A stretch of 64,000 bases of DNA from Warburgia ugandensis (Eukaryota > Streptophyta > Magnoliopsida > Canellales > Canellaceae): contig CP141128.1 in the NCBI GenBank assembly GCA_035236585.1, forward strand, positions 29,417,618 to 29,481,617, read 5' to 3'. The notes beneath the pieces were generated by a model. It worked only from the letters and a program-made list of their open reading frames with translations, had not been told where the DNA came from and did not search any database. This document shows, piece by piece, positions 22,031 through 31,907 of the stretch (positions within the stretch are counted from its first letter, which is position 1; the number at the start of each line of letters is the position of its first letter). The position numbers were made by a program, and so were the translations under genes.

Positions 22031-23984
22031 GCAATAGGAGGAGGCTAGCATGTAGACAAGGAAAAGAGAAAACAAAAGGGGGCTTTATTGTCAAAGTTGG
22101 AGCTCATCAGAGACGACGACATTAGAGAATGTTGATCCGAGCTGGTTAGCTTCAATGGTGTGTCTAGAAGAACGAACGCCCCTTAGAGATTTCAAGATCA
22201 GGGCATTTTCATTGTGGGTTTTTGGAGAAATTAATGACGCCAACGACTATGGACTGCCTTAAGTAAAAAAATAAAAATAATAAAAATCTCATCAAATCAT
22301 CAACTTTAATGATTGTTTGAATGGGAAAAACCCTATTTCAAGTGAGAAAACCAATGATTCTCTGTCTATACTTTGGATTCCATCATTTTAGGGATTTACA
22401 TGCTAGATCTAGGTTATATGGATGATTCAACTATTGATTTCCAAATCAGTCATTAGAAATGGATAAATGCTTAACTTTTATAGGTCAGATCTAATTAAGA
22501 TTGTTGATCCAAGCTAAAAAGTGATTGAAGGATCTTAGTTGTTCAATTTGTCACTATTTAAACAGTGACTTCTTGATGTTTGACCAATGATCAGACATCA
22601 CAGATGAATTATGGAATCCCAAATTAACTAAGGATGATTGAAATTGTGAATTTTGGATAAATTTGATTAGGAAATCTTAGCTATCCTATCAAACAGTGAT
22701 GGAAGAGGAACTTCGCAACATCTGATCAATGATTAGATGCCCTCATCATGTTTCCTAACCCTTAATCTGTAAATATACTTTGAAAGCCTATGGTTAGAGT
22801 ACAAACCATTGGAATGAATAGATAGACCGACGATTTTGATTAAGAATAAGTACATGGTGGACATATGAATCGACACTGACAATGAATCTAAAATGCTGAC
22901 TTGGTTAGGTGATCGACAAGTGATTGAAGGAGAGATATAAGAAAATCATGAAGCACTATAAGGGAGGTAGGTAGTTTTGACATCGATATGCTTTCTTGAA
23001 ACATGAAAACCATTGATAGTACTCTATCAATTTTGAAACTGCTTAAAACTTGGGATTTTAATCTTTTGATTTATGCAGTTAGCATACCTATATTTCATAC
23101 AACTTACTTGTTTTGAATGCCATGTTATTTTACTATCAAATGAGAAACTTATATGAAAACATATTTGAAACTACATGAATTTCATGAGCCATGAAATAAC
23201 AAGGAATGTGCAAACCTCAACACAACCCTAGTAAATGTTGCTTTTATATGGTTATATTATATCAGGAGGTTGACTTGCATGATTTCACTAGTGTATGGAA
23301 TTATATGGTTTTATATGTTATGATGGCATGTATGATGTCTAGTATTATTATGTTATGACGGACATATTGGAAGTGCATGAATTAAGCATGAACCATGGGA
23401 AGTGCATGAGTTAAGCATGAAAGTATGCATGAACCAAGATGTAAACTAACCAAACTTATAATGCTTGAAAATAAAAGACTAGTGCATGGAAACCTAAACT
23501 AAACAAGTAAAATAAAGTATTAAGAGCCAACTAACATGATTATAAGAATGGAAAGCATGGTGCATGAAACATGCTTGTTAATGCATGAATTACAAGTAAG
23601 AATGGAAAGCATGGTGCTTATGATTATAAGATCTAAAAGCATGATATAAGCTGCAAAGTAACTTAGATAGAATACGTGAATGGAATGCATGGACAACTAA
23701 CCAAAAAACTAAAATTTTAAGGAGAAACACTTCAAAATTATGGGCATGAACCATGGGTTTGTGTGCCTGGTTCAAGTGTCTCCTCTGTATGAGATCCAGT
23801 TGTAGCTAACCTAGGAAAGGAAAAACTAATAGCCAAGAAAAACTAATTACAAGGGTGAGGCACACCCTCCAAGGGGTGTGTGCACCCTACTTAGAACTAA
23901 TTACAATCACCAAAATCAACTTTTAATCTATCTTTAATCATTCAAATATCAAGAAATGATGCACATGCATATGAAATGGGCAAG

Positions 23985-24300
23985 GAAATTTAAGGAGAAA
24001 GATGGCAATGTACTTAATTTAAGAACTAGCTCTCACACCTCATAAGTTAATCATCTTATTTTGCTTAAAGTTTTTATATTACTACATTTTTTGTACCTCT
24101 TTGGTTATCATGTTTCTTTAGTTCTATAGGAGTGTTTTTACATTATTTTGTGGCACAAGTAAAATTTGGAACCTTGTTGTCAATCAAATACATATAGTCA
24201 TTTAGAATTAAGAAGTTCAACCCCTAAGAAATCTTATGAATAACCATTAGCGACCTATGTTCACAAATTCAGTGTGGGATGCATCTTTCCCACTAAGAGA
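23985..24300 (+). repeat. Direct repeat of 9,120-9,525
   Basis: Shares long stretches with the first copy: 'cttattttgcttaaagtt', 'ggttatc...gttctata', 'gtgtttttaca', 'tgtggcacaagtaaa', 'aagaaatcttatgaat' and 'ggatgcat...ttcccacta'. It lacks the compound microsatellite and the flanking subterminal motifs. Confidence 0.7.
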
Positions 24301-25300
24301 TGTGAACTCTAAGCACTGGAGTTAAAGACTAGTGAAAGGTCTATGGGATCTGTAACCATTCTACAAATATCTATGCTAAGTAGGCTTATACTTTTCATGC
24401 ATCCTTTATCTATTTTGCGTACAATTTGTTTGCCACATATGCTAGATATTATATGTCTATGTGAATGGATGGAGTTGGAGTCTCCTTTCTTTTCTTTTTT
24501 TTATATTTAAACTATATTTATCAAGGACATTGCATTCGCATGAGTAAAATTAGTAAATCCAAAAGAAAGAGGAGACTCTACCTATTTTTCAATAGAAATG
24601 TAGGGATAATTTCTCTGAAAATCTTGATTTTTAGAAAAGAAACATGACACTTGAGATTTTGAAAGACCAATTCACCAAACCGTGTTTAAGAACAAAAGAT
24701 GGGTGTGTGTATGTGCTTAAGGACAAGTGATAACTAAATTCTTAAGAATATAGATAGATTAGAAGGGACTAAAATTGAAACAAATACAAGGTTGTTTCCC
24801 ATAACTAATCAATAAGTGGTGCTAGTACCAGCTTGATTATTTTGATAAGAATGACTTATAATGCATTTTTAGAAATGGGCATGAAGAAGATGCAACAAGA
24901 CATACATGTAAGCTTACTAGTAAATACTTTAAGATGTATCTCTTGATTGTCGAATGGTAGCAGTTGCTCACATAAAGCTAAATTGTTTCAATCATGTTTT
25001 TATGAGTGCAAAAGAATGTGTATATATATGTACTATGTGATGCTAGAATCATGCAAGTTAACATTGCTTTACTTATAATCATGCAAATTAGTTTCTAGGT
25101 TTAGTTTTAGGAAAGTTTAATTTAGGAAATATCAATTCTTTAAAAAGTTTCTATTTTCATGCATGTTTTATTTGATTTGCTTTCGGTTTGTTTGTCGCAT
25201 ATGTCATGCCAGTTTGGTTTCTTTAAATGAATTACATAGCCTCTTTTTATGTCATTGTTCTAATATCATTGTGTTCTTCTTTGTATTAATGATGAAATAG

Positions 25301-26519
25301 GAAGAAAATCAAACTAAGGATTATTGCCACTTTGAAGAGCATGAACAAGAGGCCAACATGAGCATTACTCCAAAAACAAATGGTAGAGGGCGAACAAAAA
25401 TGGAAAAGGTTATCAAGTGAAAGTCAAAGGGAATTAAAGAAGCTGTCCAATGCAATAGCAGAGGGCAGGAGATTGGTGAGAGTGCACCTGCTTATAGTAG
25501 TTTCCTCTGCTCTACAGTAAGAAGCACGGTTCATGTCACATTTGAAGATTGGAGATATGTGCCATCCTCAATAAAAGATTCAATATGGGAAATGGTGAAG
25601 GTATGTAAACATTAATTACATGTATTATCATTAATTACATGTATTATTTACATTTTAACTTACCTTATTTTTCAAATATAGTAATTTGATGTGAACAATT
25701 TGTAGGCTGCTTTTAATGTCCTAGACAACAAGAAGATGGGTGCTTTACAAGGGACTGGTGAGCAATGGAGAAAATAGAAGAACTACCTTGTTCACACTTA
25801 CATAGCTCCAAATGTCAACGATCCATCAAGGTTGTACACAATGTCTTCCATTTACTCCTATGTTATTGACCAGGAGGTCTGGAATGCATTTGTATAGAAT
25901 CGCACCACATTTGAATTTGAGGTATGTGTAGAAATGATGCTTCATTTAATTAATTAGATGTATCATTTGATTATTACACTTGATCATGCATGTACAAATG
26001 TGAAGGCAAAGAGTGCAAGTGGAAGAAAGGTGCATGAAATAAATGTGCAGCACCAACTGTCCAGGTTGGGCCATGCTCATTTAGAAGAGCGTGAAGTAAG
26101 CATTTGTGACAATTTATCCCTTTCAATTTAATGCTACTATAATTATATAAATGTTGTTTTCTAACTATAATGTCTTTTCTTGATAGTAAAAGAAAACTAG
26201 GACTACAAAACCCATTGATCGCTCCATCCTCTAGAAGATGGTGCATTTGGTGGGTCGTACTGGCAACACACTTTTCGTGTAGTAAGTGGTTCCACCTATC
26301 TATAAACTTTATACAATTAATTAGATGACATGATCATGCTTTTCTAATTAAATTTTATAGGGCATTCTTACCAAAGAAAGCACTACTATAGGAACACTAA
26401 GCCGCACTGTTGCTAATGAGGACATCCTATATAGGGCTATGGGCAATAAGAAGGACTGCCCTAGTCGAGTTAGGGGTATGGGCCATGGTGTTGTTCCTTC
26501 TAAATTCTTTAGTAAATGA
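25301..26519 (+). pseudogene. Ptta/En-Spm-type transposase gene (Transposase_24-like)
   Basis: Second gene type of plant CACTA elements. Exon-like blocks with GT/AG borders: 25,301-25,600 (preceded by AAATAG, followed by GTATGT), 25,706-25,921 (TTGTAG / GTATGTG), 26,006-26,095 (GTAAGC follows), about 26,187-26,283 and 26,361-26,519. Motifs: NGRGRTKMEKVI, GESAPAYSSFL, STVHVTFEDWRYVPSSIKDS and IWEMVK; then AAFNVLDNKKMGALQGTGEQ and WNAFV; then GRKVHE and LGHAHLEERE; then LSRTVANEDILYRAMGNKK and RVRGMGHGVVPSKFF. In-frame stops: TGA at 25,418-25,420, TAG after EQWRK and TAG after WNAFV in exon 2. Block boundaries agree well with splicing, so it was once an intron-containing gene. It is not functional as read. 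Confidence 0.82.
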
Positions 26520-27179
26520 TGTTTACCGAAGTTGAAGATGATGAGGAGGCCTACAATGAGCTCATTGAGAAAATAAAACTAATATATTTGGTTAGTTGGA
26601 TGAGGGAGATTTGATTATTGTTACTCCATCCCTTGCTTATAATTCTTGTAGCAGCCCTGTATCTCCATCAAATGTGAGCTACAATTCTGCAACTGAAAAA
26701 TATAGTTAATCAACAACATGTGGTATGGCCATCGACCACCTTTCCAGGGTCACCTATTGCTACTGCACTAAAGGAACAGGTACTTGTATATATCTTTAGG
26801 TTTTTTTCATCATAAATTTTGTCCTCTTCATTGATTAATATTATTTAGCTAAATTTTTTTACATGTTTTACAACAGATGTCCAAGGAGCATGTGAAAGTT
26901 TGACCTAACATGCCTCAATCCCTAAGGTTAATCTATGGTCTCATCAACTATGATACGACAATCAATCGTGTTCAAATCAAGTAAGGAGTGCTTGTAAAGG
27001 ACATTGTTGAAGTGCCACTCATAGTAAGGGACCTATAATGAGGTTGCTTATGGAATCAACTTGAGCACCCTCATATTGTCTCCTACATGGTGTATATGCA
27101 CATAGTTTCTTACAAATCATTTGACATTTATATGTTATATTTTCATGGTATAGGTAATGATTATTTCTTATATGCTACT
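26520..27179 (+). other. Link region between Ptta and Ulp1 blocks
   Basis: Mostly intron-like AT-rich sequence. A short coding-like block at 26,880-27,060 reads MSKEHVKV, then LRLIYGLINYDTTINRVQIK and EVPLIVRDL, resembling the segment preceding the protease domain in CACTA second-gene proteins. Stops are present. I cannot fix splice sites. Confidence 0.45.
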
Positions 27180-27887
27180 TCTTGAAGGATGCGACTAGTT
27201 TTTTTGAGGGTGAGGGTACACTTGACCAATTTCTTGACCCTGACATCATTTCTAGAGCAGCAGAACAATGGCCGATGGAGAGGCATGTTCAAGATATTTT
27301 ACCAGACTTCTTTCGCTGCTCTCAGGGACAGTGCTTAGTGATTCCCTACAATAGAGGTTAAGTTTTAATTTTCTTGTTTTCTTTCCAACTTGTTCTATAT
27401 TAGGGATTGTCAACTTTCATTATAATTCATATGATTGTCTATGTAGGTCCCATTGGATACTGCTCATTTTAGATGTGCATGGTGGGCATGGTTTCTTTTT
27501 TGATTCTTGTGGATCGCGCATCCATCCCACCCTCACAAAATTTATAAATAAGTAAGCATTTATTTTTTTTCATGTTTTATGTGTAGATAAGTAATTTTTT
27601 ATTCATCTATAATGCATTTGAAATTTAAATTTGTAAAATTTGGTTTGAATGGGCTAATATCATTGAGACTGTACAACCACCAAAACTCACTTGGAAGAAT
27701 GTCAAGGTATATGAAACAATTAATTGCTTTAAGTTACCACTAATTAAACCTACATTATTATAAATGATATTTATGGGTTCTTTTTTGCTGTCGTTGTTGC
27801 ATATTGCCCTAAGCAACAGTCTGGCTGGGAGTGTGGTTATTATGTCCTGAGATACATGAAGACCCTCATATTCGATAGTACTCCTAT
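27180..27887 (+). pseudogene. Ulp1-type cysteine protease domain of CACTA element
   Basis: C48 (Ulp1/SENP-like) protease domains are often carried by plant CACTA and Mutator elements; their role in transposition is unclear. Visible: GTLDQFLDPDIISRAAEQWP and QGQCLVIPYNR (27,215-27,357). After an intron-like gap comes HWILLILDVHGGHGFFFDSC, with catalytic His codon 27,451-27,453 and Asp 27,502-27,504. After a second gap comes CPKQQSGWECGYYVLRYMK, with Gln at 27,817 and catalytic Cys 27,832-27,834. The catalytic residues all survive. The gene is interrupted by solo LTR-B at 27,888; the last coding block lies on the far side (30,950-31,009). Joining the first two blocks needs a frame change, so the copy is probably dead. 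Confidence 0.8.
27883..27887. repeat. Target duplication CCTAT, left of solo LTR-B
   Basis: CCTAT at 27,883-27,887 matches CCTAT at 30,819-30,823 exactly. This fixes both ends of the insertion. Confidence 0.9.
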
Positions 27888-28269
27888 TGTGATGACCCAA
27901 GTATTTCACATGAATTTTTAAATGCATAACTAATTTGTAATGCAGAGTCAGACCTTACTTGAAAAATAATGCAATGCAATGCAGCGGAAGAATCTTTGCT
28001 TTTAAATCCAATTTGAAAACCCCGAGTGTCATTTACTTCAAAGAAAAATAAAATATTGTATACTTAAAATAAAATACATGTATCCCAGATCTATCTAGTC
28101 ACAGCTCACAGTCCAACTGTACGATGTACATATACATGTTCCAAAAAATTGAGTTTATATACTTACATTTACATTTGTATTTATCTTCACCCACTTGATC
28201 ACAGCACTAAAACTTCCTGATACTTCTTATATTCCTATTTGAGCTGATTTGTAAAAATAATATATTAGG

Positions 28270-28290
28270 TTGAGTATTCCTCATACTCAA
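28270..28290. promoter_or_regulatory. LTR-B stem-loop
   Basis: TTGAGTAT (28,270-28,277) and ATACTCAA (28,283-28,290), perfect 8-bp arms, loop TCCTC, 382 bp from the LTR end. The outer pair is T-A here, while LTR-A has a mismatch at that place. Confidence 0.65.
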
Positions 28291-28799
28291 TAGGTGAATC
28301 TGATATTACTATTTTGGAAACACAGCATGCAACATGCATATTGTCAAGAGGGGTATTTCAAATAGTAAAATCATGTAATCACTTTTTGTAAATATGGGTA
28401 TTCATACATAAATCACTTGCTCTATATATATTTCTAAATAATGAAATTTCTCATCAAAATCCATCAATCAATAATATAAAACATTATGAAAATCTTAAAA
28501 TAATGATTGATCAAACCAGATACTAGAATCTCAACCCAATAGTAGATATCATGCACATGAGTTTCTCGGTGACCACATCAAGCTGATGGGTCAGCAAACA
28601 CATCAAGCCGACTGGTCAGAAGTACTCATCTAAGACCATCTCAATACACCATGTATGGTGATACGAAAAACCAAAATCTTAGGGCCCACTATGCTCACGA
28701 CCAGAACCTATCTGAATTCGTGTGTCTCTGATATCTAGAGACCAGCCACCATAATCTCCACAATCAACTGTGGATACGTCTTCTTTGTCCCTTCTTAAG

Positions 28800-28940
28800 C
28801 TACCTCATTCGGTGATCTGCCCAATTGGAACTCAAGGTTTTGTTCCCTCTGCAGGTTGCCTCATTTGGTGATCTACCCACTTGGAACTCAAGCTTTTGTT
28901 CCCTATGCAGGTTGCCTCAATCGGTAATTTACCCACTTAG
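28800..28940. repeat. Short tandem repeat inside LTR-B
   Basis: About 60-bp units, with 'gtgatctgcccaattggaactcaag' and 'gcaggttgcctcat' recurring at 28,813, 28,867 and 28,925 with small changes. It is not seen in LTR-A. Confidence 0.65.
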
Positions 28941-29229
28941 CATAGTGGCCACTAGGCTCATTAGCCCAAAAAAGATATATACATATAATCCGAATCCAAG
29001 TCTCAATCATCATAAATGATGCAATTTATGCAACTAGTTTCAAACATGCAAGCAATGCATATATAAAACTATCCATGAAAGATGTAAGCAATATCATCAA
29101 GATCATGAATCATGAAAACAGTTCGCATGCTCAAAATATCATTTTACAAATAGTATTTCCAAAAGCATATTAAAGACGGTAGTAGATTCAAGTATAAATC
29201 ATTTTAGATTTTAGAATGCATACGAAAAC

Positions 29230-29600
29230 TTAGTAGGATTAGACTACCTATGTGCATATATAAAAAATATTCATAAAATATGCAAACAATCATATTCAAG
29301 ATCATAAATCATGAGGACAATTCGTATGCTCATTATAAGAATATCATATCTCAAAAACATACTAAACACAAAAATAGATTCAAGTAGAATTTGAAATGCA
29401 TTTTGAAAACATAGCAACATCAGACTACCTTCGTGCATATATAAAAATAGTTCATAAAATATGCAAACAATTGTATTCAAGATCATAAATCACGAGGACA
29501 ATCCGTATGCTCATTATAAGAATATCATATCTCAAAAAGCATACTAAACAAAGAAATAGATTCAAGTAGAATTTAAAATGCAGTTTAAAAGCTTAGCAGC
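29230..29600. repeat. Duplicated block inside LTR-B (about 180-bp spacing)
   Basis: 'aaatatgcaaacaat...attcaagatcataaatcatgaggacaat' followed by 'gctcattataagaatatcatatctcaaaa' occurs at 29,276-29,350 and again at 29,458-29,540. A more distant third version lies near 29,085-29,140. It is a local tandem duplication. Confidence 0.75.
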
Positions 29601-30818
29601 ATCATACTACCTACCTTAATGATGTTACTTGGTTCGCTTTTTCTTCAAATCAAATACTAAATCTCTTCCAATGTCTTCGTGGAATCTTAAATTTAAGATT
29701 AAGAGTCCAACTATTATCTTCTAATCTATACTCATCATCAGTCTAATCCTATCCATAAAAGGTCAGATCTATGATCCAAGGGTGATCATCCTTAATTCAA
29801 AGTTGGTTTGGATATCTAAAGCTTCTAAGTTGTCCAATAGGCCACTTAGGTTTGGATCATCTTTGATCTTATAGATCTATGAGATTCCTTGGGTTTTAAG
29901 GCCATAAGTAGATAAAACTGTTCTCTAATCCTAAATTTTATTGCATAATTAGGTCCACATCGTCGATATGATTCTAATAGACCTTTCAGATCATTAATCA
30001 TGCTTCTATAGCTCTTAAAATAAGAGATTTTGTGTTTTTAAGCCTGTTTAATGGTCCAAATTGAAATTTTGGATCCATAATAGGGTAATCAATGATGACT
30101 GGCCATCACCAAAGAAGATGACTGGAGTGACAGCTGCCAGTAATGTTTTCTAGGTTGGATTGACTCCTAATTAAAAGGGTTTGTAGATTAGGCTCTTACC
30201 TCACTCATATTAAGTTCAACGTCGTTTCGTGGTCATTTGATGCTAGTAAACATGAATTTTCCCATCCGATTGTCATTGAAAAACTCTATGTTGTCAAATT
30301 AGAATCTTTATCTGATTGCTGGTAAAATCTGGTCTGATTGTGAAATGAATGAAGGGGTTTTGATGGAGAATAGGTGGCCAAAGGAGGAGGAGAAGATTGG
30401 GGATGGATTTGAGGTGCGATGGGGAAGAGTAGAGGGGGATTTATATGGTGGTGCACCACCCTTTTTGACAATGCCGCCACCACAAACAGTTTCCAAAGTC
30501 GACGCGGTGATGATGCCGTGCTGATGTGGTGCTGACGAGGAGAATGACGTAGAGAAGTGGGTGCTATTAACAAAATAACCCTGTTTTCAGTGTTCTTTAA
30601 GTCGTTAAATTCCATTTTTGAAGTAGAATCTAAAATACAGATAATTTCAACAAATTCTAACTTCATAAATTTTAAATTAAATAGTACATTTATCTACCTA
30701 TCCAATCCAATTATTTTTTGAAAAAATAAAATATAAAAATTCTATTAATTACTAATATTATGATTGATTGTAATTGAAAGATGGGTTCTCTAGGACTTTA
30801 AAATTTTGGGTCATTACA

Positions 30819-30823
30819 CCTAT
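30819..30823. repeat. Target duplication CCTAT, right of solo LTR-B
   Basis: Exact match to 27,883-27,887. CACTA sequence resumes here. Confidence 0.9.
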
Positions 30824-30949
30824 CTCTCATTTAGGAAAGGTAGAACACTTTTTACTTTTCATAATTGTATATTTTTCTACAATTTTTATGGGTCTAGCTA
30901 AAAAGTTTGAGCTATGCTTTTTGAGTGGGCAAACAAGAAGATTTTCTTT

Positions 30950-31009
30950 AGAATAAATCTCAATGAAATACGAAGTGAATGGGCTGAGTATGTAATGAGT
31001 TTCAATTAG
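30950..31009 (+). pseudogene. Last coding block of the CACTA Ulp1 gene
   Basis: After TTTCTTTAG the plus strand reads INLNEIRSEWAEYVMSFN then TAG (31,007-31,009). The E-I-R-x-E-W-A-E-Y-V wording is the usual C-terminal end of the CACTA-borne Ulp1 proteins. It follows the catalytic Cys block in the original gene; solo LTR-B now separates them by almost 3 kb. Confidence 0.65.
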
Positions 31010-31444
31010 ATCACTTGGAGTAACTATGTGAACCTGAAATGCATAATAAAGTATTTTTTTCATTGACTTGTGTGTGTTCCTTTAGATTTTATTATTTTCT
31101 TTGAAATATATATATATATATGTATGTATTTTAAGAGATAAATGATTTAAAATTTGAAGTGTGGGAATAAATGAGTATGGATAAAGTAAATTGGGAGCTT
31201 GTACATGAATTGAATATGTGGCAATTGGTTTTTAATATGTCCATTGAATTATATAACATTTATGAGATGAAGAATGAGAGGGTTACTTAGAGTGTGAAAG
31301 TAAATGCAACTATGTATGGATTTACAAATGAAGTGAATGTGGATGTAATTGAGAATGCATATGTTGTAGTTTCTTTTATAAATTATTTTCAAGATAGATG
31401 TGGATGAATAATGGTGAGTTCAAATGTGTTGTACCCATTATGGA
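31010..31444. other. CACTA 3' flanking sequence, no gene
   Basis: AT-rich with a short (TA)n/(TG) run near 31,105-31,125. It continues, after the solo LTR-C insertion, at 36,284. Nothing coding is seen. Confidence 0.5.
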
Positions 31445-31867
31445 TGTGACGACTTGGGTTTTTGTAACACATTTTGTAATACATTTACAAAGGTAGGGTC
31501 CTTAGTAGTAAAAAAATTTTGCAAAAGAAAGCAGCAGAAATTCTTTTCTTTAGAACTTGTTTTGAGAAACCCAAGTCATCACTTCATACATAACATAAGT
31601 AGAATTTTTGTACAAGATAAAATTCCATTGAAAGAATATATTTTTATTAAATTCTAGAATTCATCCAGTAGTTCACAGTACAGCCAAATCCATTACAATA
31701 CTTGTCCAAATTACATAACCCAAACTCAAAGCTCACCACCCAATGAAACTCTCATTCCAATACAATACTCTCAAAAAAAGAAAAATATGTCTTCAAGGGG
31801 TATACCCTGATGATTATTCTCTTCACGTCTTCTATGGTTTTGAGCTCCTAACTCTCCTTCCCTGTAT

Positions 31868-31907
31868 TTGAGATATTGTAAACATTGAAACATTTACAAT
31901 ATCTCAA
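31868..31907. promoter_or_regulatory. LTR-C stem-loop, copy 2 (paired substitution)
   Basis: TTGAGATATTGTAAA (31,868-31,882) and TTTACAATATCTCAA (31,893-31,907), 15-bp perfect arms, 10-nt loop, followed by CAAGCTATGCTT. The outer pair is T-A where copies 1 and 3 have C-G, so both sides changed together. Confidence 0.75.

Larger units (their letters stand above)
20775..25300. other. CACTA spacer, no gene found
   Basis: AT-rich, with no frame longer than about 90 codons that looks coding. It contains a purine-rich plus-strand tract (about 21,905-22,030) giving low-complexity open frames on both strands. A block at 21,660-21,860 resembles 9,650-9,920, and 23,985-24,300 resembles 9,120-9,525. 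Short repeated phrases ('catgaa...aagcatg') occur at 23,360-23,650. It precedes the Ptta gene and may include its 5' leader and introns. Confidence 0.5.
27888..30818 (-). mobile_element. Solo LTR-B (2,931 bp), Tekay-like family
   Basis: Plus-strand ends TGTGATGACCCAAG and GGGTCATTACA with a perfect 5-bp duplication (CCTAT) and no internal region, so it is a solo LTR. It is related to LTR-A: shared 'ctcacgaccagaacc', 'atctagagaccagccaccata' and the 'gactacctacc' phrase. It has a TATA-like ATATAAAT on the minus strand at 30,439-30,446, and a stem-loop at 28,270-28,290. Internal short repeats: 'gcctcatttggtgatctacc' in three variants (28,800-28,935), and a duplicated 'tcataaaatatgcaaacaa...agactacct' block (29,230-29,600). 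It is inserted in an intron-like gap of the Ulp1 gene. Open frames inside are not coding as far as I can tell. Confidence 0.93.

Noticed and set aside
21857..22125. Lys/Arg/Glu-rich and Phe/Ser/Leu-rich open frames
   Set aside because: They are products of a purine-rich low-complexity tract and appear on both strands.
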